From Bacillus kwashiorkori (GTDB lineage: Bacteria > Bacillota > Bacilli > Bacillales > Caldibacillaceae): a DNA stretch of 64,000 nt. Location of the stretch: assembly GCF_001375515.1 (NCBI RefSeq), contig NZ_CTDX01000009.1, positions 93,317-157,316 on the forward strand. The letters are read 5' to 3'. The stretch's first letter is position 1, and every line of letters begins with the position of its first letter. The position numbers were made by a program, and so were the translations under genes. Below the pieces are notes generated by a model that saw nothing but the letters and a program-made list of their open reading frames with translations, ran no database searches and was not told the origin of the DNA. Positions 56,464 to 64,000 of the stretch are shown piece after piece.

Positions 56464-56939
56464 ACCAACCTACCGATATTATTGAATTAAAGTTACCGCC
56501 CAAACCTGAATATGTAGGTATTGTCAGATTAACGTTGTCGGGAATCGCGAGTAGAATGGGTTTTTGCTATGAAGATATTGAGGATATAAAAATAGCCGTA
56601 AGTGAAGCAATCACTAATGCGGTTCAACACGCTTACAAAGACGGTGATTCCGGCGATGTTATGGTAAAATTCAGAGTTTTTCGCAACAAGCTGAAAATTG
56701 ATGTGTTGGATCGTGGTGATAGTTTCGATTACCATCATATTAAGCAGAAAAAGAGCACTTATAGCAATAATGAGCCAGTGGAATCTATGCGTGAGGGAGG
56801 TCTTGGCTTATTTTTAATCGAAACATTGATGGATGAGGTAGAAATACTGCGAGAAAATGGCTGTACCATCGTATGCATGGCGAAGTTTTTAGAAAGAGAG
56901 CAGGTGGAGAGGGATGCTGAAACAATCTCAACCTCCTGA
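56460..56939 (+). CDS. rsbW: Anti-sigma-B factor and kinase RsbW
   Basis: 159 residues. GHKL kinase motifs: SEAITNAVQHAYK (N box), DVLDRGDSFD (G1), EGGLGLFLIETLMDEVE (G2). It binds sigma-B or phosphorylates RsbV. The ATG is inside the rsbV stop (ATGA), and the gene overlaps sigB by 26 bases, so stoichiometry of the three partners is translationally tied. Confidence 0.96.
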   Translation: MNQPTDIIELKLPPKPEYVGIVRLTLSGIASRMGFCYEDIEDIKIAVSEAITNAVQHAYKDGDSGDVMVKFRVFRNKLKIDVLDRGDSFDYHHIKQKKSTYSNNEPVESMREGGLGLFLIETLMDEVEILRENGCTIVCMAKFLEREQVERDAETISTS

Positions 56940-57708
56940 GTATTCTAAAGAGGATATCCATCAGTGGCTCGATAAATTTAAAACATCAGGTGATGAAGAA
57001 GCGCTAAATCAGTTAGTTTTACATTATCAAAAATTAGTTGAAGCGATTGCCCGAAAATATGCAAAAGATCACAGTTACTTTGATGATATTTATCAAGTAG
57101 GAATGCTCGGTTTATTAGGTGCTATAAGGCGCTTCGATGATAATTACGGGAAAAGTTTTGAGGCATTTGCAGTACCAACAATTATTGGAGAAATTAAGCG
57201 GTTTCTCCGAGATAAAACATGGAGTGTGCATGTACCTAGAAGAATTAAGGAGCTCGGACCGAAAATAAAATCGACCGTTGAAACATTATCTGTCGAATTA
57301 AGTAGGTCACCTACCATCCCCGAAATTGCAAAAAAATTAGCGGTTTCGGAGGAAGAAGTATTAGAAGCGATGGAAATTGGCAAGAGTTATCGTGCTCTTT
57401 CGGTTGATCATGCCCTAGAAGCTGATTCAGAAGGAGGAACAATTACTATATTGGACATCGTTGGAATGGAAGATGTCGGTTATGAGAAAGTAGATCAACG
57501 TCTTGCGCTAGAAAAAGTTCTGCACATATTAAATGAAAAAGAAAAACAAGTAATTTATTATACATTTATTGAAAATATGAGTCAAAAAGAATGTGGAGAA
57601 AAATTGGGAATTTCACAAATGCATGTATCACGAATTCAAAGACGTGCGATAAAAAAATTAAAAGAAGCAGCTAATACAGATGCATCGAACCCGGAGTGTT
57701 TGCAATGA
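56914..57708 (+). CDS. sigB: RNA polymerase sigma factor SigB
   Basis: 264 residues. Group 3 sigma: region 2 (YFDDIYQVGMLGLLGAIRRF, then KTWSVHVPRR), region 3 (SRSPTIPEIAKKLAVSEEEV) and region 4 (EKQVIYYTFIENMSQKECGE, then ISQMHVSRIQRRAIKKL). It directs the general stress regulon. GGTGGAGAGGG precedes the ATG within rsbW. Confidence 0.97.
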   Translation: MLKQSQPPEYSKEDIHQWLDKFKTSGDEEALNQLVLHYQKLVEAIARKYAKDHSYFDDIYQVGMLGLLGAIRRFDDNYGKSFEAFAVPTIIGEIKRFLRDKTWSVHVPRRIKELGPKIKSTVETLSVELSRSPTIPEIAKKLAVSEEEVLEAMEIGKSYRALSVDHALEADSEGGTITILDIVGMEDVGYEKVDQRLALEKVLHILNEKEKQVIYYTFIENMSQKECGEKLGISQMHVSRIQRRAIKKLKEAANTDASNPECLQ

Positions 57709-58307
57709 AAAGGATAGTAGAAAAAAAAATAAATCTGCTCGTATCGCAAATGGTCAAAAAGGGTAATGATGTAAACGGGGATAGTTATTTTTACTATGTT
57801 GATGACGATGTATTTGTCTGTGTATTAGCGGATGGTCTAGGTAGCGGTGAAGGTGCTTTTGAATCCTCATCTATAGTTATCGAAACAGTAAAAGAAAATC
57901 CTCACTTAGATGTCGTAACTTTAATGGAATTTTGTAATGAAGCACTATTCCTCAAACGTGGGGCCGCAGTTACAATTTTAAAATTTCACTTTGATAAAAA
58001 ACAATTTGACTATTGCAGTATTGGAAATATTCGTTTTACTATGTATTCACCATCGGGCAAGTTTACACACCCACTTCCTGTTACTGGATATATATGCGGT
58101 AAACCTCTTACTTTTCGCAAACAAACGTTTTCCTACGAACCACTTTCACTATTTTTATTTTATACTGACGGTTTGGAGATCAATAATAGTAAGGAAGTAC
58201 TTTCAAAATATAATACAGTGGATAGTATTGCCAATAAAGTAACAGCTGATTATATGAAGAAAAATAACGATGATATCACTTTTATTGTTGGAAAATTATT
58301 AGATTGA
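57705..58307 (+). CDS. rsbX: Feedback phosphatase RsbX
   Basis: 200 residues from ATG 57705, overlapping the sigB stop by 4 bases. PP2C-like with LADGLGSGEGAFESS, SIGNIRFTMYSP and LFYTDGLEINN. It dephosphorylates RsbS and RsbR to reset the stressosome. Last gene of the operon. Confidence 0.93.
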   Translation: MKRIVEKKINLLVSQMVKKGNDVNGDSYFYYVDDDVFVCVLADGLGSGEGAFESSSIVIETVKENPHLDVVTLMEFCNEALFLKRGAAVTILKFHFDKKQFDYCSIGNIRFTMYSPSGKFTHPLPVTGYICGKPLTFRKQTFSYEPLSLFLFYTDGLEINNSKEVLSKYNTVDSIANKVTADYMKKNNDDITFIVGKLLD

Positions 58308-58342
58308 CGGAAAGAATATATAATTAAGTTGTTAACATGTTA

Positions 58343-58370
58343 AAATACTCCTATATAAGGAGTTTTTTCT
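58343..58370 (+). terminator. Intrinsic terminator of the sigB operon
   Basis: ACTCCT (58347-58352) and AGGAGT (58358-58363) pair around ATATA, with flanking A and T runs that lengthen the stem. It separates rsbX from tex. Confidence 0.85.
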
Positions 58371-58400
58371 TTGTTGCTGAAAAGAATGGAGTGAACTTAG

Positions 58401-60581
58401 TTGGAAGCTGTACAAAATCGACGTCAAGATTTAATGAATCAAGTTACGAAAGAATTGAAAATTAAACAATCACAAGTAAAAAGTGTTATTGAATTGACCG
58501 AGGAAGGAAATACGATTCCATTCATCGCTAGGTATCGAAAAGAGCGGACAGAGGCTTTAGATGAAGTCGTCATTCGTGATATTTTAGAAAGATGGAATTA
58601 TTTACAAAACTTAGAGGCTAGAAAAGAAGAAGTAATACGAATTATTGACGAACAAGGAAAACTGACAGAAGAGCTGGCAACAAATATAAATCAAGCTACG
58701 AAATTGCAAGAAGTAGAAGACTTGTATCGTCCTTATAAACAAAAGCGCAGAACAAAAGCAACGGTTGCAAAGGAAAAAGGCTTAGAGCCGTTAGCAGACT
58801 GGATTTTGACCTTCCCGCTCTCCGGTAGCTTGGAAGAAGAAGCAAAAAAATATATTAATGAAGAAAAAGAAGTACATACGACATTAGAGGCAATTACTGG
58901 GGCAAAGGATATTATTGCAGAGTTTATTTCGGATCAAGCAGAAATAAGAAAATGGGTTCGCTTTGAAACGTTGAAACATGGAGCGATTCAAACTGCTGTT
59001 AAAGATGCTGAAAAGGACGAGAAGAAAGTATTTGAAATGTATTACGACTATGAGGAACCGGTTAGTAAAATCGTTCCCCATCGCATACTAGCAATCAATC
59101 GGGGTGAAAAGGAAGAAATTTTACGTGTCGCAATTCGTCCCGATGTTGAAAAAATTACAATCTACTTATATAAAAACATTATTCAAAATGAAAAATCCAT
59201 TGTTGTGGAAGAAGTAAAATCCGCCATTGATGATAGTTATAAAAGATTAATCCAACCATCTATAGAAAGAGAAGTAAGAAATGAGCTGACAGAAAAGGCA
59301 GAGGAACAAGCAATTCATATCTTCTCGGAAAACTTACGGAATTTACTTTTGCAACCACCTTTAAAAGGAAAAGTTGTCCTAGGAGTGGATCCTGCCTATC
59401 GAACAGGCTGTAAACTAGCTGTTGTTGATGAAACAGGAAAAGTATTAAAAATCGATGTTATTTATCCTCATCCACCTGAACCAAGAAGAAAAGAAGCAGA
59501 ACAAAAAGTGCTAGACATTTTGCAAAACTTTCATATTGAAATGGTGGCAATTGGAAATGGAACGGCTTCAAGAGAAACGGAAGAATTTATCGCAGATTTG
59601 CTAAAAAAAATCGATACAGAAATTTATTATTTAATTGTGAATGAGGCTGGAGCAAGTGTTTATTCTGCTTCTGACTTGGCACGTGAAGAATTTCCTGATC
59701 TTCATGTAGAAGAAAGAAGCGCAGTATCGATTGCAAGGAGGCTACAAGATCCGCTTGCAGAACTAGTAAAAATTGATCCGAAATCTATTGGTGTCGGCCA
59801 ATATCAACACGATGTATCACAGAAAAAATTACAAGAGTCACTGACATTTATTGTAGAAACTGTCGTAAACCAAGTAGGTGTTAATGTAAACACGGCCTCT
59901 TCTTCTTTGTTGCAATATGTTTCAGGTCTATCTAAATCTGTTGCAAATAATATTGTAAAGTTCCGAGAAGAGAATGGAAAATTTACTAACCGAGAACAAC
60001 TCAAAAAAATACCGCGACTAGGTGCCAAAACATATGAACAGTGTATTGGGTTTTTAAGAATAGTTGATGGTGATGAACCGTTAGACCGGACAAACATTCA
60101 CCCAGAAAATTATCCAGAAGTACGGAAAATGTTTGCACAACTTCATTTATCATCAGAAGATTTGGGGACACCACAATTAAGTGACAAGTTAAAACAATTG
60201 TCGATACAAGAAACGGTTAAAGAATTAGGAATTGGCGAATTAACTTTGAAAGATATTATAGATTCATTAATGCGACCAGAGCGCGACCCAAGAGATGACT
60301 TACCGAAACCGCTATTAAGACAAGACGTATTAAAAATGGAAGACCTAAAACAAGGTATGGAACTTCAAGGAACTGTTCGTAATGTAGTTGATTTTGGCGC
60401 ATTTGTTGATATTGGAGTTAAACAGGACGGTCTTGTTCACATTTCCAAAATGAGCAATCAGTATGTGAAGCATCCAATGGATATCGTTTCTGTTGGCGAC
60501 ATTATAACCGTATGGGTAGATGACGTCGATGTGAAAAAAGGGAGAATATCATTGACTATGCTAAAAAATAGTGAAGTATAG
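58401..60581 (+). CDS. tex: RNA-binding transcription accessory protein Tex (YdcI)
   Basis: 726 residues with the complete Tex layout: N-terminal helical domain with FIARYRKERTEALDE, YqgF/RNase H-like domain (VLGVDPAYRTGCKLAVVD, about 329-346), helix-hairpin-helix pair (VNTASSSLLQYVSGLSKSVA, KIPRLGAKTYEQCIGFLRI) and a C-terminal S1 domain (LKQGMELQGTVRNVVDFGAF). It binds nucleic acids and is linked to transcription. TTG start. Confidence 0.96.
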   Translation: MEAVQNRRQDLMNQVTKELKIKQSQVKSVIELTEEGNTIPFIARYRKERTEALDEVVIRDILERWNYLQNLEARKEEVIRIIDEQGKLTEELATNINQATKLQEVEDLYRPYKQKRRTKATVAKEKGLEPLADWILTFPLSGSLEEEAKKYINEEKEVHTTLEAITGAKDIIAEFISDQAEIRKWVRFETLKHGAIQTAVKDAEKDEKKVFEMYYDYEEPVSKIVPHRILAINRGEKEEILRVAIRPDVEKITIYLYKNIIQNEKSIVVEEVKSAIDDSYKRLIQPSIEREVRNELTEKAEEQAIHIFSENLRNLLLQPPLKGKVVLGVDPAYRTGCKLAVVDETGKVLKIDVIYPHPPEPRRKEAEQKVLDILQNFHIEMVAIGNGTASRETEEFIADLLKKIDTEIYYLIVNEAGASVYSASDLAREEFPDLHVEERSAVSIARRLQDPLAELVKIDPKSIGVGQYQHDVSQKKLQESLTFIVETVVNQVGVNVNTASSSLLQYVSGLSKSVANNIVKFREENGKFTNREQLKKIPRLGAKTYEQCIGFLRIVDGDEPLDRTNIHPENYPEVRKMFAQLHLSSEDLGTPQLSDKLKQLSIQETVKELGIGELTLKDIIDSLMRPERDPRDDLPKPLLRQDVLKMEDLKQGMELQGTVRNVVDFGAFVDIGVKQDGLVHISKMSNQYVKHPMDIVSVGDIITVWVDDVDVKKGRISLTMLKNSEV

Positions 60582-60639
60582 TTTCGTAGGAGTTTTCTTC
60601 GTTCCCTATTTCTAAAGATCAGTTTGTCTTGTAAGACAA

Positions 60640-60676
60640 AAGAGGAGGAGGGGAATGCAATTGCCCCTCCTATTTT
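60640..60676 (+). terminator. Intrinsic terminator of tex
   Basis: AGGAGGGG (60646-60653) and CCCCTCCT (60664-60671) form a perfect 8-bp stem with a 10-base loop and ATTTT downstream. The following 310 bases up to cmpA show no gene. Confidence 0.8.
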
Positions 60677-60984
60677 ACTGTGTTATATGACGATAAAGTG
60701 AATGTTTTAGATGATTTTATGAGTTTCTTCTGACAAATTGTAGGTGGAAAAAGCAAAAAGGTGAGACATCAACCATTAGTTGCATTCGCTACAGGAAAGC
60801 TATCATGGAAATTGAATACAGTAGTTTTCGGTCACTGTTGATGGAAGGAATGGTAAAAACGATATTAATTCCGTATCAGCATTTTTGATTTAGATGGAAT
60901 GCTTAAGTTGGTTTTCGTAAGCACTATTTTTGGGGATCAAGCATGAAATTAGTGATTACGATCATGTTTTAGGTAGATCATTGT

Positions 60985-61098
60985 TTAAGAGCAGTATTTA
61001 TCGAGATAAAAATACCAACATTGATTTAACAAACGAACTTTATATCTATTTTTTTCAAAAAAAGCGGTGCGTATTTGATTTTTCAACCAAGTAGGCAT
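60985..61098 (-). CDS. cmpA: Cortex morphogenetic protein CmpA
   Basis: 37 residues, too short for a usual gene call. It begins MPTWLKNQIRTAFFEKNRY and ends in YLDKYCS, almost the same as B. subtilis CmpA as I remember it, including length. AAGGAGGT sits 8 bases before the ATG. In B. subtilis CmpA controls the switch from coat to cortex assembly during sporulation by promoting SpoIVA degradation. Its position between tex and sprT on the opposite strand is conserved. I did not find a clear sigma-E promoter. Confidence 0.93.
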   Translation of the reverse strand: MPTWLKNQIRTAFFEKNRYKVRLLNQCWYFYLDKYCS

Positions 61099-61303
61099 AT
61101 ACAATACCTCCTTATTTATATTGTTAAAAGCTGATAAGAGGACTATAACCACCATGAAATGGTATTATTTTAAGTAAAAGCATATAAATCTCTCACTGTA
61201 AACTTGGTGAATGGACTACATTATGCTGTTTGAAAAAAGTATGTTATATATAACTGTATGAATCAATAGCTTGTAAGTTGAATGGAATATCGAGGTAGCG
61301 AAT

Positions 61304-61762
61304 ATGAACGATAATGAATTACAAAAATTAGTAGAGGAAGTTTCTCTCCAGTTCTTTCATAGTGAATTTAAACATACAGCCTATTTTAATCCGCGGTTAA
61401 GAACAACTGGCGGTAGATACATGCTTAGAACCGGTAATATTGAGATTAATAAAAAGTACTTTGATTATCATGGGAAAACCGAACTTATAAACATTATTAA
61501 ACACGAACTTTGTCATTATCATCTCCATCAGCTAGGAAAGGGATACAAACACAAAGACCGCGACTTTAAAATGTTGGCTAAAGCGGTAGGCGCACCAAGG
61601 TTCTGTACACCAATTCCAAACGAAACAAAACAACAAAATAAACCATTTCATATTTACCAATGTGTAACATGTAGTCAAACGTATAAAAGACAGCGGAGAA
61701 TAAATACGAGTCGCTTTGTTTGTGGGAAGTGTCGGGGTAAGCTTATTTTAGTAAAAAGCTAA
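61304..61762 (+). CDS. sprT: SprT-like zinc metalloprotease-fold protein
   Basis: 152 residues. The zinc-binding HELCH motif (His67-Glu68-His71) lies in [20 protein letters not shown]; the C-terminal zinc ribbon has CVTCSQ and CGKCRG. This is the SprT/YdcK family, related to eukaryotic Spartan. The function in bacteria is not established. Same position as B. subtilis ydcK, just before the tRNA cluster. Confidence 0.93.
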   Translation: MNDNELQKLVEEVSLQFFHSEFKHTAYFNPRLRTTGGRYMLRTGNIEINKKYFDYHGKTELINIIKHELCHYHLHQLGKGYKHKDRDFKMLAKAVGAPRFCTPIPNETKQQNKPFHIYQCVTCSQTYKRQRRINTSRFVCGKCRGKLILVKS

Positions 61763-61809
61763 GTGGAATATGTAACAAGAAAAAAGTTTACCGGATACCC
61801 GTAAATGTG

Positions 61810-62114
61810 ATGAATAAACCGAATAGCACTCAATTGAATGAGGAAACAGCAATCGCTTGAGTTAGGGAATTATTATTTTTACAAGTAAATAGAACAATTA
61901 CTGAAAAGGAGATAAGTGAAGACTGGAGGATAAGTGAGCAGCATTAGTATTCTTAAGAACTTTAAACGAAGATTATATATGGGATCCCAATAATAAAGAA
62001 GGTCTAGTTCACCACCGCTATGTAACAATTTTCATGACAAGTTGTTCAATGTATATAGATTGTTTAGTAATCCATCGCGTTGATAAAATTATTTTAAAGA
62101 ATTTTATCAAATAA
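61810..62114 (+). pseudogene. Broken gene of uncertain family
   Basis: From ATG 61810 one frame reads MNKPNSTQLNEETAIA, a stop, then VRELLFLQVNRTITEKEISE. A second frame further on reads YIWDPNNKEGLVHHRYVTIF and ends at 62114. The sequence looks protein-coding but is split by stops and a frameshift. WDPN...GLVHHRY reminds me of DUF3885-type proteins, a weak, memory-based guess. The remainder, up to the tRNA promoter at 62434, shows nothing else. Confidence 0.35.
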
Positions 62115-62433
62115 TCTATAAGATTCTTTGAATAAGGTAGTGAGTATAATCATTTATCGGTTGGGATTGACTGTTCAGAATATGTAAGTTGAGTTGTCTC
62201 ATCTGCTAAAGTGGTAGAGAGCTTTTCTTAAATTATCAATTCAATGGAAAATGGTCTTTAAGATAAATTTTGCGAAGTGATGTATAATGAGTTTTAATTT
62301 GAACACAATACGTTATTGGACAGTTACGAATGTATAAACTATGAGGTTAGTTTAAAGAGAGTTGTCGTCATGAATGGTTGAATTGGACTTTGTAATGAGT
62401 ACCTCAAAAAATAAAGAACGACTAAAAAAGTAT

Positions 62434-62462
62434 TTGACAAGCAAAATAAAATTTATTATAAT
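62434..62462 (+). promoter_or_regulatory. Consensus sigma-A promoter of the tRNA cluster
   Basis: TTGACA (62434-62439), 17 bases, TATAAT (62457-62462): a perfect consensus promoter. Transcription would start near 62470, about 22 bases before tRNA-Asn. It may drive the whole tRNA-rRNA unit. Confidence 0.95.
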
Positions 62463-62491
62463 TCTAAGAGTCCAATTAAGAAAATTATTAT

Positions 62492-62566
62492 TCCGCAGTA
62501 GCTCAGTGGTAGAGCTATCGGCTGTTAACCGATCGGTCGCAGGTTCGAATCCTGCCTGCGGAGCCA
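62492..62566 (+). tRNA. tRNA-Asn (anticodon GTT)
   Basis: Acceptor TCCGCAG pairs with CTGCGGA, anticodon loop CTGTTAACC, T loop GTTCGAATC. CCA is encoded. First gene of the cluster, as in B. subtilis trnS. Confidence 0.97.
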
Positions 62567-62569
62567 TTT

Positions 62570-62661
62570 GGAGAAGTACTCAAGTGGCTGAAGAGGACGG
62601 TTTGCTAAACCGTTAGACCCTATTTCAGGGTGCGCGGGTTCAAATCCCGCCTTCTCCGCCA
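62570..62661 (+). tRNA. tRNA-Ser (anticodon GCT)
   Basis: Acceptor GGAGAAG/CTTCTCC, anticodon GCT in TTTGCTAAA, a long variable arm (CCCTATTTCAGGG) typical of class II tRNAs, and encoded CCA. Reads AGC/AGU codons. Confidence 0.97.
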
Positions 62662-62677
62662 CGTTTAATTGAACTAT

Positions 62678-62749
62678 GGCCCCTTGGTCAAGCGGTTAAG
62701 ACACCGCCCTTTCACGGCGGTAACACGGGTTCGAATCCCGTAGGGGTCA
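62678..62749 (+). tRNA. tRNA-Glu (anticodon TTC)
   Basis: Acceptor GGCCCCT/AGGGGTC with one G-T, anticodon TTC in CCTTTCACG, T loop GTTCGAATC. The 3' CCA is not encoded. Confidence 0.96.
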
Positions 62750-62819
62750 TTATTAATTTTATAATTTCACTTTGACAGTGGTAAGATAAACTCTCCTGCT
62801 ATCGGGGAGCTAACATTAT

Positions 62820-62894
62820 TGGGCTATAGCCAAGCGGTAAGGCAACGGACTTTGACTCCGTGATGCGCTGGTTCGAATCCAGCTAGCCCAGCCA
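62820..62894 (+). tRNA. tRNA-Gln (anticodon TTG)
   Basis: Acceptor TGGGCTA/TAGCCCA, anticodon TTG in ACTTTGACT, encoded CCA. Confidence 0.97.
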
Positions 62895-62977
62895 CTTTTT
62901 TCTTTTTGCTTTTTTCACACTATTGTTAGGAGAAGCAAGGTTGATATTTTACAACCGCCTATATTAATACTTATTAC

Positions 62978-63053
62978 GAGCCATTAGCTCAGTCGGTAGA
63001 GCATCTGACTTTTAATCAGAGGGTCGGAGGTTCGAATCCTCCATGGCTCACCA
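62978..63053 (+). tRNA. tRNA-Lys (anticodon TTT)
   Basis: Acceptor GAGCCAT/ATGGCTC, anticodon TTT in CTTTTAATC, encoded CCA. Confidence 0.97.
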
Positions 63054-63120
63054 TTGGTAATAATTTGCACTTGAATTAATCTATGAATTTGATATTATTA
63101 TATTGTCGCTGTCAAAATTA

Positions 63121-63203
<83 letters not shown>

Positions 63204-63220
63204 TAAAAAATAAAAAGCAG

Positions 63221-63249
63221 TTGACAATTGATTTGATTTCTACTATAAT
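63221..63249 (+). promoter_or_regulatory. Second consensus promoter inside the tRNA cluster
   Basis: TTGACA (63221-63226), 17 bases, TATAAT (63244-63249), again a perfect match, between tRNA-Leu and tRNA-Arg. It would transcribe tRNA-Arg, -Pro, -Gly and the 16S gene even if an element were integrated in tRNA-Leu. Confidence 0.93.
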
Positions 63250-63268
63250 ATAATAGTTCGCTTCTCGA

Positions 63269-63345
<77 letters not shown>

Positions 63346-63358
63346 TTATGTCAGTTAA

Positions 63359-63432
63359 CGGGAAGTAGCTCAGCTTGGTAGAGCACATGGTTTGGGACCA
63401 TGGGGTCGCAGGTTCGAATCCTGTCTTCCCGA
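63359..63432 (+). tRNA. tRNA-Pro (anticodon TGG)
   Basis: Acceptor CGGGAAG/CTTCCCG, anticodon TGG in TTTGGGA, no encoded CCA. Confidence 0.97.
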
Positions 63433-63465
63433 TTTGTGACTCCAAAAAATATTATAACATATAAT

Positions 63466-63577
63466 GCGAGTGTAGTTACGAGCGAAGCATCTTTGAAAAT
63501 ACGACGAGTTGCCCCGAAGCACCCATCACCTCTGAAAAAGCTAGAAGATGCAGGGGCATAATGGTAAAACCACAGCC
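63466..63577 (+). pseudogene. Broken tRNA-Gly copy interrupted by structured 81-nt elements
   Basis: GCGAGTGTAGTT (63466-63477) and TAATGGTAAAACCACAGCC (63559-63577) join to match the first 31 bases of the intact tRNA-Gly at 63721, with a single difference. Element A (63478-63558) separates them and element B (63578-63658) follows. The anticodon arm AC-AGCC has a possible partner GGCTGT after element B. It is not functional as a normal tRNA. Confidence 0.8.
63478..63558 (+). repeat. 81-nt element A inside the tRNA-Gly relic
   Basis: Starts ACGAGCGA and ends GGGGCA. It aligns without gaps to element B (63578-63658) with about 60 of 81 identities. TGCCCC (33-38 of the element) pairs with GGGGCA (76-81); in B the same pair reads TGCCTC/GAGGCA, a compensatory change. 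Confidence 0.8.
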
Positions 63578-63658
63578 ACGAGCGACGCATCCGTGAATCA
63601 TCTACGAGTTGCCTCGACGCATCCATCCTCTTCGAATAAGCTATCAGAGGAAGAGGCA
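63578..63658 (+). repeat. 81-nt element B inside the tRNA-Gly relic
   Basis: Starts ACGAGCGA and ends GAGGCA, exactly the length of element A. It has internal direct repeats CGACGCATCC at element positions 6 and 38. The outer stem differs from A by a C-G to T-A swap, as expected for a conserved fold. Confidence 0.8.
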
Positions 63659-63720
63659 TGACAAGGAAGGCTGTCCGTTCTCAAGAACAAATACTTAAAA
63701 AATATCCATAATTTTATAAT

Positions 63721-63794
63721 GCGGGTGTAGTTTAATGGTAAAACCACAGCCTTCCAAGCTGTTGTCGTGGGTTCGATTCCCATCACCCGCTCCA
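63721..63794 (+). tRNA. tRNA-Gly (anticodon TCC)
   Basis: Acceptor GCGGGTG/CACCCGC, anticodon TCC in CTTCCAA, T loop GTTCGATTC, encoded CCA. Intact, unlike the copy upstream. Confidence 0.97.
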
Positions 63795-63873
63795 AAACAG
63801 TAACTTGAACCTTGAAAACTGAACAAGACAAAGCGTTAAACATGCTAGTATTTTAAATGAGCAAATCAAACAC

Positions 63874-64000
63874 TTTTTGGAGAGTTTGATCCTGGCTCAG
63901 GACGAACGCTGGCGGCGTGCCTAATACATGCAAGTCGAGCGAACCAATAAAACTTCGGTTTTACTGGTTAGCGGCGGACGGGTGAGTAACACGTGGGCAA
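63874..64000 (+). rRNA. 16S rRNA, 5' end (cut by window edge)
   Basis: GGAGAGTTTGATCCTGGCTC followed by GACGAACGCTGGCGGCGTGC is the conserved start of bacterial 16S rRNA. The first 127 bases are present. No separate promoter lies in the 79 bases after tRNA-Gly, so the gene is probably transcribed from the tRNA promoters. AACCTTGAAAACTGAAC upstream is the usual leader motif of Bacillus rRNA operons. Confidence 0.97.

Noticed and set aside
62352..62616. Open frames on both strands across the tRNA-Asn/Ser region
   Set aside because: They overlap a perfect promoter and two tRNA genes and read tRNA-derived peptide on either strand.
63466..63660. CRISPR-like repeats near the rRNA operon
   Set aside because: Only two diverged 81-nt units separated by tRNA sequence; no short identical repeats with unique spacers and no cas genes in the window.
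63351..63843. Two minus-strand open frames (102 and 81 codons) over the tRNA genes
   Set aside because: They are antisense to tRNA-Pro, tRNA-Gly and the relic. The typical REDRIRTCDP and MGIEPTTTAWKAV sequences are well-known spurious translations of tRNA genes.

Overview
The window comes from a low-GC Gram-positive spore-former of the Bacillaceae. The evidence is gene order: ddl-murF-esterase-cshA-uvsE-ydbS-ydbT-rhomboid-acpS-ydcC-alr-ndoAI-ndoA-rsbRSTUVW-sigB-rsbX-tex-cmpA-sprT-tRNA cluster closely matches the Bacillus subtilis chromosome around the sigB operon. AT-rich codon use, strong AGGAGG-type ribosome sites and the cortex gene cmpA agree. I cannot name the species from sequence alone.

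Layout. 1-8.4 kb: the end of an ABC ATPase, ung, an xpaC-telA/yaaN pair, a minus-strand ECF sigma/anti-sigma pair, an integrase relic and an S9 peptidase. 8.7-22.4 kb: a self-contained accessory cluster. It has a 1084-residue activator (NTPase, TPR-like region, OmpR-like wHTH, BTAD), a complete LivKGFHM-type ABC importer, a KAS III-like protein, an alpha/beta hydrolase, a FabG-like reductase and an acyl-CoA ligase. Both plus-strand promoters of the cluster carry the same direct repeat, GTAACTR-N4-GTAACTA. Its period is 11 bp and it ends 7-8 bp before a -10 element, the geometry used by SARP/BTAD activators. I think this is the most interesting unit in the window: a candidate uptake-and-activation route for an unidentified carboxylic acid or amide.

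22.4-39.8 kb: a tnpB remnant with its 3' end structure, a glycine-zipper protein, an ABC exporter pair, a decayed minus-strand gene, a sugar ABC importer (binding protein and two permeases), a HAD phosphatase, an FtsW/RodA protein, a CorC-type exporter, a complete 1500-bp ISL3-family insertion sequence with an 8-bp target duplication, mgtE and a conserved unknown. 39.8-61.8 kb: the conserved backbone listed above, covering wall precursors (ddl, murF, alr), an RNA helicase, UV repair, PH-domain membrane proteins, the MazEF-type module and the whole sigma-B partner-switching operon with its own sigma-B promoter.

62.4-64.0 kb: a trnS-like tRNA cluster (Asn, Ser, Glu, Gln, Lys, Leu, Arg, Pro, Gly) with two consensus sigma-A promoters, leading into a 16S rRNA gene cut by the window edge. 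The tRNA-Leu carries an intact, empty ICEBs1-type attachment core. Next to the intact tRNA-Gly lies a broken tRNA-Gly copy interrupted by two related 81-nt elements. Dispersed palindromes (GGGGACTGTCCCC family), a second dispersed repeat of about 68 bp and several gene relics show a genome with many small repeats.
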